NCBI RefSeq assembly: GCF_014838715.1
Contig: NZ_CP061947.1
Coordinates: 5,818,001 to 5,882,000 of the forward strand
Origin: Algoriphagus sp. Y33
GTDB lineage: Bacteria; Bacteroidota; Bacteroidia; Cytophagales; Cyclobacteriaceae
Direction of reading: 5' to 3'
Length of the DNA: 64,000 nucleotides
The position numbers were made by a program, and so were the translations under genes. Below, piece after piece: positions 23,901-29,052 of the stretch. Every line of letters begins with the position of its first letter. The stretch's first letter is position 1. The notes under the pieces were generated by a model. It had not been told where the DNA came from. It worked only from the letters and a program-made list of their open reading frames with translations, and did no database searches.

Positions 23901-25187
23901 CCTAACGGGGAAGTGATAACCGGCCAGACTGTGGAAGGCAATGCGGAATATACCATCAGCCTGAGCGAGGAGCCCTCCGGTGGTGTTACTACTTACTTCC
24001 AGGTACATGCCGACACCAACCAAACAGAGCAGGAAATAGGATTTGACCTAACTTTACCTGTAGACTGCTATGTGGATATGCGGGTAAGGCAATATTATAC
24101 GGGCACGGGCGAAGAGTACTACGATGCCGTAACCTGGACCCAGGTAGATATGAGCGGTGCGCAGCAAGTGCTGGTGCCGATAGATAAAACCTCTGTAGCG
24201 GCTGGCGGTAAAACGATACTGGAACTCAGGTTTAACACTACTACTGCAGCAGATTTCCCCGGTGATGTAGGTGGTGTTATGAGAAACTTCTATTACAAAA
24301 TAACACACTACGAACCGAAGACACATATTGCTATTGTGTGTGATGAAAAAGACAATTATCGATTCGGGTTTTGGGCCGGAGAGAAGGATAATGAGATTAA
24401 GGGGATTGGTAATAGCGTTGATTTAGGTGAGCGAATGATGGATACGAGGACAGGACGGTTGGGAATGAGAGTTGATCCATTGGCTTCAAAATTCCCGTGG
24501 CAATCTCCTTATGTGGCTGCAGGGAATAGCCCGATTGCCAATATTGATAAAAACGGAGAACTAAAGTATCCTAAAGGCAAGGCGGGTGATGCTTATAGGG
24601 CACAGTACCCGATGTTAACTACATACCTCGCAAGCTATATTCAAAGAGACGTTAATAAGAGTTCACGGTTATCCACCGCGATAGTTAACCATGCAAATAA
24701 CCCTGAATTTACTAAAAAAGAACTTTTCCAAGATTTGTTGGCTTGGAAAGAAGACTCCAAAGTAACCATAAATTATGTTGATGGCAATACAATAAATGGT
24801 GCGAATGCCCAAACGCAAAACAAGGGTAGTATTTACATAAATAAAGATTATGCACAAAAGGTTGAAGACATATTGTCTGATAGAGATAAAAAGTACACTG
24901 CGGATGAGAAACAGCAAGCAATTACAGCTTTTTATATCACGATGATGGACGAAATCACACTGGCAGGTTCTAAGTATTCCAAGGATCCATATAAGGGGTA
25001 TGGAGGAAGTGATGGTGATGTAGGCAATGATTTAACCGATGAGATTTTCTATCAAAAAGATGGCATTGATGGTAATAACAGGGTATATCAAGCTGATAAA
25101 GACAATATATCAGATACAAAAGAAGTCATAAAAACTATAAAAGATGAAGGCAGAAGTGATGTTCTTCCGACTACTCCTACACAGTAG
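14952..25187 (+). CDS. Giant RHS/YD-repeat polymorphic toxin with variable C-terminus, RHS operon gene 7
   Basis: RHS protein of 3,411 residues with a signal peptide (about residues 1-36). Residues about 355-395 resemble the start of Bacteroidota RHS proteins (MTYYDGLLKHRQVQTRF, SLYDHEGRAV). YD repeats run from about residue 1,840 to 2,430 (EICYDVAGRM, FIYDNLSRV, YEYDLYSGK, YLYDANGNLV). A helical stretch (about 2,440-2,800) follows. The core comes next: YELTNHLGNVQATVLDR, then YYPFGMLMPGR at about 2,900-2,920. A beta-rich insertion of roughly 215 residues separates this from the usual core end (GEKDNEIKGIG, MDTRTGRLGMRVDPL). After NIDKNGE (about 3,197) lies a unique ~215-residue tip. The tip contains MMDEITLAG and DVGNDLTDEIF, placed like the HExxH and downstream acidic motif of a metallopeptidase-type RHS tip but without the histidines. 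From about base 24,370 the DNA becomes AT-rich, marking the exchangeable cassette. Confidence 0.9.
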   Translation: MKKMLRVTSDFFKQFNHKCLVIGTLLLLLQVQASGQTFEFPHSVFSDTLSLKTVLTTTASSCDTFDVKHDAFGAMTGPKTGPNFILKSVTSLVKLVVDVQSMQVGKYDSFTYMITYELWGQTDSNSAPVLLTPNGDDTLTVSYDGDSLQLINDNSFRIAGSYSRLEIIICDVYKITNNAGQINYNLISPGPNPNVADFVYVVGEVHVQKFTYPTSLSVGSVAMTNNIGSNGTVLLDWGAGVSGITPAAYEVEWTYVNPYGTQDYDFRNNATRIFTNNTSYRIPVAERAGTLVYRVRMVRPSLDDLLARNYGAWTVTADKGTLSSVSGSSVQIQRSHHDSLNWDLKMSFVEDGKYKQVMTYYDGLLKHRQVQTRFNSKPGQTIIAQSLYDHEGRAVINSLPIPVDSFYKFSYLSNFLHPAGYTEYSRSMYDFIPNPDTCPPKETPIPPLAPEAPGNQYFSANNPDKTGVNAFIPNAEGYPMTRKILAAENSEKVLFEGQAGAALQLGNDRHMEYVYGSPLQAELNRYFGQDIGKYNYYRKMVTTDNHGQDMFSITDDEGRIVASGLIGQPDTSTFALTVRKQVDSSYFRSNLLPVPNPRMGDYWRNNGSYFVEAERNYRFKYQVTYNPFLPCPLDTNVGLKPKVYFTYEVIDPCGDTALYKQGALGGTGVTTSTSLSYADSSDVFLFKGNHVWNKEAYIKIEDLRASVDSFMDLNLDTACFQTFDYFLKQEFIASSGEFPCPGNYDPCEALRLSMIKEMYPRAKYGHYQYTDSISKIFDSSGTNSIFSEGGTAELLYQDNCVADDTIHCEDTSYYIKFMEPQQLIEIFNDSIAAALLPLHPDYCKLLLCPILRNPYCKLLGSIERASEAAEINRFILDSIAGNDPLVDNTILTEDELIYTMVDSLHIASVAFMKTICGSESGVIESVCASVNAGKNPDDITLYPPNVQDEYYRNLIALYTANRQDRIDKYLENMGSSCGPCSTIRLTDDTGPLFSQESDTTFLVSGVDSLSDNLNLPVNGSFGRYFDLGSGVDGDSLNALKNGDNSKYCASVIEYIVQTLSGCDLSGTLLEALKDTLEDRFCINNNSITTLTYDSLAAILTEVGLSESDICNAGLVDLRKLTRMSHDYVQLGLLQYPAAYYEDLELFIQTNSILDFFTGNDDSMNVTLENCSTHPFQQRLSAQLGIDTNAGDCDHEEQVLLIRSVFDTSNNAIQLAFIENSNEAHYYLYPADRSERNGLNDTFGAPEIANIADYQVRTLFNLHGFDKVSQSFANRNTAILHFSGTQAQQSKEFTYFLSAFSLEDYNMMEADEPEYMNGVGCSELIPMAREAVTMAEALDIKYGHPYFEKFFTNVVNYRNSINFDFNNYHTALVSCGVTDSVIIPKHLAHFRIKFPSMADTGDISAYIDSLRAYDTTGIAISDMVAYHLDGYYYLYLNIHEANDRTIAEAKAVVEDKAPGGSVVEYLPYQHKDTVAQLIVYNMDVTAGIASFRNALGYAFPDATITPAFMGAPESIAYYFIPGYRNLMLEGYCITMVNSTLDSAYEYNHYLDSVYRFLAIHAPMTTVFAHAEAAVSKQYRDAQMVDWRDYIRSLSGTDHYANVKGSKADQIKAGAAAFSGSSLSYKNAKSPYFRNNLYIDDNSSNTVYSYMAALLQQLQTTNGTIFTAYGHTTPLMWSNSSGSTQTRAYVCGDTTQFWINHFDGKHKMTNIFIELPDYLPIPREQYELLGISKGMEKDSVTYINLKLGGGYNGINDTIYCIAHTNRNLGEVYMIPSAYLVSHSNMESYSGKFNNCEIERLRELYPNALIKYNQYRQELRDTLVVHFRQHVIDNLLEQFSIEGADIKHGITLYYYDVAGNRVMTVPPAGVDTMDVTHPHNDGINTARTSLYGGGGSTTTGGLVVPSHTKTTRTTYNAQNKPRTINTPDAIGPTEICYDVAGRMVMTQDAKQRAAGRCTYFIYDNLSRVVETGAVKFNGWKQEDLVNPAYNFSSQVRGLTRYEVTATMYDTSSYQVAGLFATLPAQENLKNRIACVKYYELINPNANPIADTNYVNALHYSYDVSGNVKTLIHDLRNVADKLLRFKRVDYEYDLYSGKVIMLAYNRGYADQFYQKYEYDSDNRILEAFTSNNGIFWDRDAHYDYYDHGPLARMELGQQRVQGVDYAYTINGWLKAINGIQNDTANDMGMDGKGGLVTPKDVFSQRIDYFAGDYKAIGDSTTFWQLPATPKALYNGNIAATAVALAPFDNIYKKYHYDPLQRIDHADYDGYTINNGGNPTYTQTPLLAYASDYTYDPDGNLLKMKRMGGDVLPSVTTHLMDSLIYQYTDGTNKLKNLADLASASQYQIDIPAISLDTSSRYLYDANGNLVKDMVSGLDVIDWNHAGKVKHIKKQDGSRLFFSYDPLGNRLEKEVVQYPIADSMVKLKTTYIRDAAGNILAIYEDKKEYELSKLDLDKIKTDPWLGHGGGPIDAPLGRAIADKLYTAYITDPGDNLARLSMAIPDINEYVNNGALLQSMVSTMDRSLALDFVKSIPEITVHTLMPPGETPVAHEKLSAYLQPLLLSGDLESLQSDLFVTLKTHDETLYNSTVSTVPATQQEKDDFPADPAMLQAFRGMEPGDKLSITNTLAQALTTTHITTLEPVVNLLSASVYNGSNSYSNFVTELSNGETILDGIRQDGANYIAHRYAQADLEEVPLATVQDEFRYNSVLSGVITEEANEPEPEALSVILGSHFADVVDLADNTGQGNLLVTSIRDALTINVPLTEVAHNWLRTQHILQSQRQYLAEHHIYGSSRLGIQKYLPDQAQYHFKSLGQGGTTNTLSTTRPWYTLYGNDLFKPTVYSNDLDTLNMGTQGMGINSHLLGMRQYELTNHLGNVQATVLDRATPILNNDTLVTGYKSDISLAHDYYPFGMLMPGRYVSDTGRKCVTINTSILVPVVVRVYLWQTEGVAYKNGGISTPPVHQLPVALVAADEKPYVYHYNDASTHPNGEVITGQTVEGNAEYTISLSEEPSGGVTTYFQVHADTNQTEQEIGFDLTLPVDCYVDMRVRQYYTGTGEEYYDAVTWTQVDMSGAQQVLVPIDKTSVAAGGKTILELRFNTTTAADFPGDVGGVMRNFYYKITHYEPKTHIAIVCDEKDNYRFGFWAGEKDNEIKGIGNSVDLGERMMDTRTGRLGMRVDPLASKFPWQSPYVAAGNSPIANIDKNGELKYPKGKAGDAYRAQYPMLTTYLASYIQRDVNKSSRLSTAIVNHANNPEFTKKELFQDLLAWKEDSKVTINYVDGNTINGANAQTQNKGSIYINKDYAQKVEDILSDRDKKYTADEKQQAITAFYITMMDEITLAGSKYSKDPYKGYGGSDGDVGNDLTDEIFYQKDGIDGNNRVYQADKDNISDTKEVIKTIKDEGRSDVLPTTPTQ
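23537..24368 (+). repeat. RHS core repeat, copy 1 (inside the main RHS gene)
   Basis: This segment is collinear with 26568-27399 at a constant offset of 3,031 bases, with no gap that I can find. It encodes the end of the RHS core plus the beta-rich insertion. By hand the two translations differ at about ten positions. Similarity stops abruptly after the codons for DNYRFG, where the two tips diverge. Confidence 0.9.
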
Positions 25188-25704
25188 TCTGGCATATTTT
25201 TTTATCCCTATTTTATGTTCAAATTTAGCATCAGCTCAAGCTATTCAGATTTGTAACGACCGTAGGGCATTTTATACAAAATTCCTTGGTGACGACACTA
25301 GTGTCTTCATTACACAGCGTCTATTCGAGCGAACTCCCGGTTTATATAGTATGTCGGCAGCTGATTCAAATGGAAATGAAATAGATTGTAAAACTGCATC
25401 GTTTAGGTTTATCTTAATGAGAAAGAATGAAATACTGTATGCAAGTAGCTTTGATACAGTAACGCTGACAACTCTTGATACATTGAGAGAGAATATTAAG
25501 AAATATGGAGCAATTCAGGGCGACATTCTCATTTTCACCGATATTAAGATTAAGCACCCATATACACCAAGATATTGTTATCATGATGGGCTACCTATGC
25601 TTAAAGTGATTGATAATCAAAAAACCTACCCTCGTCGTATGTATATGAACGTTAAGAAGTATTTAGAGAGAAATAGTAGAAGGGAGAAAAATAAGAACGA
25701 ATGA
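25159..25704 (+). CDS. Exported candidate immunity protein 1 of the main RHS tip
   Basis: Unrecognised small exported protein, about 181 residues. The ATG at 25159 starts a clean signal peptide (MFFRLLLHSSLAYFFIPILC, ending near NLASA); an in-frame ATG at 25144 adds five residues and is possible. The gene overlaps the end of the RHS toxin tip in another frame and is AT-rich like the tip. This is the usual place for the cognate immunity gene of a polymorphic toxin (established for RHS/CDI systems). Export suggests the toxin is met in the periplasm. The mature part is mixed alpha/beta with a basic end and no known motif. Immunity function is inferred from position. Confidence 0.7.
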   Translation: MFFRLLLHSSLAYFFIPILCSNLASAQAIQICNDRRAFYTKFLGDDTSVFITQRLFERTPGLYSMSAADSNGNEIDCKTASFRFILMRKNEILYASSFDTVTLTTLDTLRENIKKYGAIQGDILIFTDIKIKHPYTPRYCYHDGLPMLKVIDNQKTYPRRMYMNVKKYLERNSRREKNKNE

Positions 25705-26312
25705 AAATAATTTTATCGGTTCTTCTCTTGAGTTTTCTGTGTTTTTACGCAAGTGGGCAAGCATTCCTAAATGAGAGGGGTATTGTACTATTCAAACTTA
25801 TTAAAATGCGAGGCGAGAATATTTTTGCCCTATCTGAAACGTCAATAATAATTAAAGGGACTAAATATAATTTAGGCGAAGCTTCTATTTTTATGACCAC
25901 TGCCGAAATGATTATTGACAGCGCCTTATTTGGTAAAATACGTGATGAAGCAATAAATCACGATGTTTCTGCAACAAAGCTGTTTCGGGATAGCATTGAG
26001 TATAGCTCTACAGATGAGATTAACTATGGGGGAGAAATATTCGTAAGTAATAGAATTCCTGATGACAGGAAATTAGATACGATATTTATCGCTTACAATA
26101 TTAAGGCAAAGTTTATTTTCTATGATTCTGCCAATGGAAGGAAGATTATTTTTAAGCGGTTACACTGTTATGGGAATGGCAATACTGTTTCGTATCCAGT
26201 TTTTACACCTTTAAACATAAAAAAATATTACATGCTTAAGAAAAGACAAATAAGTAAACTTTCATTTCGTAGAGCCAAAATTCAGAGGTATGTGTATAGA
26301 GGCTGTGATTAA
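25701..26312 (+). CDS. Exported candidate immunity protein 2
   Basis: Unrecognised protein of 203 residues with a signal peptide (MKIILSVLLLSFLCFYASGQ). Its ATG overlaps the preceding stop (ATGA), so the two genes are translationally coupled. The mature region is mixed (FLNERGIVLFKLIKMRG, AKFIFYDSANGRKIIFKRL) with a strongly basic C-terminus. It may be a second immunity factor or a partner of the first. AT-rich composition matches the cassette. Function inferred only from context. Confidence 0.7.
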   Translation: MKIILSVLLLSFLCFYASGQAFLNERGIVLFKLIKMRGENIFALSETSIIIKGTKYNLGEASIFMTTAEMIIDSALFGKIRDEAINHDVSATKLFRDSIEYSSTDEINYGGEIFVSNRIPDDRKLDTIFIAYNIKAKFIFYDSANGRKIIFKRLHCYGNGNTVSYPVFTPLNIKKYYMLKKRQISKLSFRRAKIQRYVYRGCD

Positions 26313-26329
26313 TACGCATAGGTAAAGTA

Positions 26330-26410
26330 TCAAAAGTGTATTTTGGGAGTTTTCAGGCCATAAAAGCATTGTAAATACTGAAAAGTAAAAAGTTGGCAAT
26401 ACAGAATTGA
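26330..26410 (+). repeat. 80-bp direct repeat, copy A
   Basis: Starts TCAAAAGTGT and includes GGGAGTTTTCAGGCCAT. It matches 28901-28981 at an offset of 2,571 bases with about eight mismatches by hand. It lies just after the main immunity pair and just before the orphan cassette, so copies A and B bracket the cassette. Confidence 0.85.
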
Positions 26411-26474
26411 AGCAAGTGTTTCATAGCAGCAACTACGGCGAATTACAGCCCCGATGGAAGCGGATTACCCCGCA

Positions 26475-26492
26475 GCCCCGCCCATGCGGGGC
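26475..26492. repeat. GC-rich hairpin (REP-like) before the orphan RHS core
   Basis: GCCCCGC-CCAT-GCGGGGC, a perfect 7-bp stem in a GC-rich segment (about 26,440-26,545) surrounded by AT-rich DNA. The segment resembles short intergenic palindromic elements repeated in Bacteroidota genomes (recollection, not checked). It may limit read-through into the silent cassette. Confidence 0.5.
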
Positions 26493-26550
26493 GAGGAGTA
26501 GCAGCGAACAGCAGGACTATCGCTTCATAATAAGGCAATCGCTGCGCTGC

Positions 26551-28278
26551 ATGAAAATATTACAAAACCAATACGAGCTGACCAACCACCTGGGCAACGT
26601 GCAGGCCACGGTGCTGGACAGGACTACGCCGATACTGAACAATGATACCCTTGTTACCGGGTATAATTCGGATATCAGCCTGGCACATGACTATTATCCC
26701 TTTGGTATGCTGATGCCGGGGCGTTACGTAAGTGACACCGGCCGTAAATGCGTAACTATCAATACCAGCATACTTGTGCCGGTGATAGTGAGGGTGTACC
26801 TGTGGCAGACTGAAGGTGTAGGACATAGGAATGGTGGAATTTCCACACCTCCCGTACACCAGCTACCCGTAGCATTAGTAGCAGCAGACGAAAAACCTTA
26901 TGTATATCATTATAACGATGCATCAACGCACCCCAACGGGGAAGTGATAACCGGCCAAACGGTGGAAGGTAATGCTGAATATACCATCAGCCTGAGCGAG
27001 GAGCCATCCGGTGGTGTTACTACCTACTTCCAGGTACATGCCGATACCAACCAGACTGATCAGGAAATAGGATTTGACCTAACTTTACCTGGAGATTGCT
27101 ATGTGGATATGAGGGTAAGGCAATATTATACGGGCACGGGTGAAGAGTATTACGATGCCGTAACCTGGACCCAAGTGGATATGAGCGGTGCGCAGCAAGT
27201 GCTGGTTCCGATTGACAAAACCTCTGTAGCGGCTGGCGGCAAGACGATACTGGAACTCAGGTTTAACACTACTACTGCAGCAGAATTCCCCGGTGGTGTT
27301 GGTGGTGTTATGAGAAACTTCTACTACAAAATAACCCACTATGAACCGAAGACACATATTGCTATTGTGTGTGATGAAAAGGATAATTATCGTTTCGGAG
27401 CACAAACTCAGGAAAAGGTAAATGAAGTAGCGGGTATTGGTAACCACTATACAGCACTCTTCTGGGAATATGATTCGAGGACTGGCAGAAGATGGAATAG
27501 AGACCCTAGGCCGAATAAGAGCATTAGTCCGTATGCAGTATTCAATGGGAATCCCATAAGATTTAGCGACCCACTCGGCGATTCAGTATCCGTTAAAGGG
27601 TTATATGAAAGAGATGCAAACGGCAATCTCAAAAATTATGATAAAGTACGTGCATTTGAAACCTTTGCTTCAACTACTGAAGGAAATGCTTTTATTTTAA
27701 GCTACGCGGAAAAGGGCTTTAGCTTGCAAGGCGAAATCGTCAAAGGTTTAAATATACAAGCGGAAGAAGAAGGAATAAATAGCGCGCGAGGAGTCGACTT
27801 GATTTATTCTTTTCATGATGGAGAATCGAATTATACCTCTCCATCTTTGCTAGAGGGACGGTTAAAAATAAATATTGGTATGAAGCGAGATGTATGGTCC
27901 ACAATGCGTCCCGATATCTTCAAGCCTGGATCATTCTCCGAGGGAGTCCGTGAAGTGGAAAGCTTTTCACACGAATCGTTTTTGCACGCGGACCTTCAAA
28001 CCAGGAGATATATAGGCAACAGAAACTTCTTTAATAACCCTAATCCTAATTTGCATTTTGATTCAAGATTAGATATTATAAAAGGAGGATATGATCATGA
28101 CGATGCGATATATAATAAATCTAATAGTTTGCATTATCGTCAAGGATTAAATCTATTGAAGGATGCACAAATAAAATTACTTAATAGTGATTTTAAAGGA
28201 AGCTCCCCCATATCAGATGAAGGGTTGCAAGATTTTATGAGATCAGGTCGTACAGGTGAATTTAAAAAATCGCATTAG
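26551..28278 (+). CDS. Orphan RHS core plus alternative toxin C-terminus
   Basis: Truncated RHS protein lacking signal peptide, shell and YD repeats. The frame is open from a TTG at 26407; the ATG at 26551 lies just before the core homology. The first ~280 residues repeat the main RHS core from YELTNHLGN to DNYRFG with few changes. The sequence then differs: core end SRTGRRWNRDPRPN and SDPLGDS, followed by a ~240-residue tip unrelated to the main tip. The tip contains HESFLH (H codon at 27970, E at 27973, second H at 27985), an HExxxH arrangement as in some zinc peptidases, and a later DHDD. With no export signal it is probably silent where it stands, acting as a spare cassette that becomes active after recombination into the main gene, as described for orphan rhs/CDI tips in Enterobacteria. 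Tip activity is unproven. Confidence 0.75.
   Translation: MKILQNQYELTNHLGNVQATVLDRTTPILNNDTLVTGYNSDISLAHDYYPFGMLMPGRYVSDTGRKCVTINTSILVPVIVRVYLWQTEGVGHRNGGISTPPVHQLPVALVAADEKPYVYHYNDASTHPNGEVITGQTVEGNAEYTISLSEEPSGGVTTYFQVHADTNQTDQEIGFDLTLPGDCYVDMRVRQYYTGTGEEYYDAVTWTQVDMSGAQQVLVPIDKTSVAAGGKTILELRFNTTTAAEFPGGVGGVMRNFYYKITHYEPKTHIAIVCDEKDNYRFGAQTQEKVNEVAGIGNHYTALFWEYDSRTGRRWNRDPRPNKSISPYAVFNGNPIRFSDPLGDSVSVKGLYERDANGNLKNYDKVRAFETFASTTEGNAFILSYAEKGFSLQGEIVKGLNIQAEEEGINSARGVDLIYSFHDGESNYTSPSLLEGRLKINIGMKRDVWSTMRPDIFKPGSFSEGVREVESFSHESFLHADLQTRRYIGNRNFFNNPNPNLHFDSRLDIIKGGYDHDDAIYNKSNSLHYRQGLNLLKDAQIKLLNSDFKGSSPISDEGLQDFMRSGRTGEFKKSH
26568..27399 (+). repeat. RHS core repeat, copy 2 (orphan cassette)
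   Basis: Partner of 23537-24368 at a constant offset of 3,031 bases and in the matching reading frame. Recombination between the copies would join the main RHS gene to the orphan tip in frame and delete 3,031 bp, including the main tip and its two downstream genes. Confidence 0.9.
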
Positions 28279-28280
28279 TT

Positions 28281-28886
28281 ATGAGAATGTATATGATAAT
28301 ATTTGTTTTTGTGTCGTTGCTTGTAAGCTGTCATCCAAGCTATAAAATGACTTGGAAAACTTTGTATGGAGTAAAAGATCAGATTGGATACACGACAGAA
28401 GAGGTGAAAGATTTAAATAACATTTATATTGATGGCATAATATTATCCAAAAAAGGTCTTGATAGTTTAATATCGCAAATCGACACCAATGCATTAAACA
28501 TCCTCTATAAAAAAGGTGTTGACAGTTTAATGTTGCAAATCGACCCCAATGTATTTCATACACTGTACCCTACTCTTAATGGGAATGACATAATATTTGG
28601 ATCCCAGATTAACGTACCCTTTTGCGATGATACTATAGTAGTTACTCAATTCATATTGGCAAAAGGCGAGTATATACCTCACCAAGACTACCGTATTTAT
28701 TATAACAAGTCATACGGGGTTCTGGTCAAAATTATACCACAAAAGGGACATGTGAATACCTTCTATCGGCTTATTTCTGTCAAGAAAGGTAAACGAAAGT
28801 TATATAGTGACAGCGATTTACATTTGATAACTGAAAGGATTATTCGTGACAGCTTATTCTTTACAAAATTGCCTGAGGAATGGTAG
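28281..28886 (+). CDS. Lipoprotein, candidate immunity protein of the orphan tip
   Basis: Lipoprotein of 201 residues: short basic start, hydrophobic stretch and lipobox LLVSC. It begins two bases after the orphan toxin stop, the expected place for a cognate immunity gene. Residues about 53-92 hold an internal tandem duplication (LSKKGLDSLISQIDTNAL, then YKKGVDSLMLQIDPNVF). The rest is beta-rich without a known motif. Lipid anchoring places it in the periplasm or at the outer membrane, in line with a toxin acting outside the cytoplasm. Function inferred. Confidence 0.75.
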   Translation: MRMYMIIFVFVSLLVSCHPSYKMTWKTLYGVKDQIGYTTEEVKDLNNIYIDGIILSKKGLDSLISQIDTNALNILYKKGVDSLMLQIDPNVFHTLYPTLNGNDIIFGSQINVPFCDDTIVVTQFILAKGEYIPHQDYRIYYNKSYGVLVKIIPQKGHVNTFYRLISVKKGKRKLYSDSDLHLITERIIRDSLFFTKLPEEW

Positions 28887-28900
28887 GATAGGGCAATGTG

Positions 28901-28981
28901 TCAAAAGTGTGTTTTGGGAGTTTTCAGGCCATGAAAGCATTGTAAATACTAAACAGTAAAAAGTTGGAAATAATGAATTAA
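28901..28981 (+). repeat. 80-bp direct repeat, copy B
   Basis: Partner of 26330-26410. It lies just after the orphan immunity gene, so recombination between A and B would cleanly remove or insert the whole orphan cassette (2,571 bp). Confidence 0.85.
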
Positions 28982-29005
28982 GGTAGTCATATGGCTGCCT
29001 TAATT
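28976..29005 (+). terminator. Terminator after the orphan cassette
   Basis: Hairpin with arms AATTAAGGTAG and CTGCCTTAATT (one mismatch) followed by ATTTTT. It overlaps the end of repeat B. Confidence 0.65.
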
Positions 29006-29052
29006 ATTTTTACGGCCTTTTAAGGTCATTTTATGGGAGCATTCAAAGCTAC

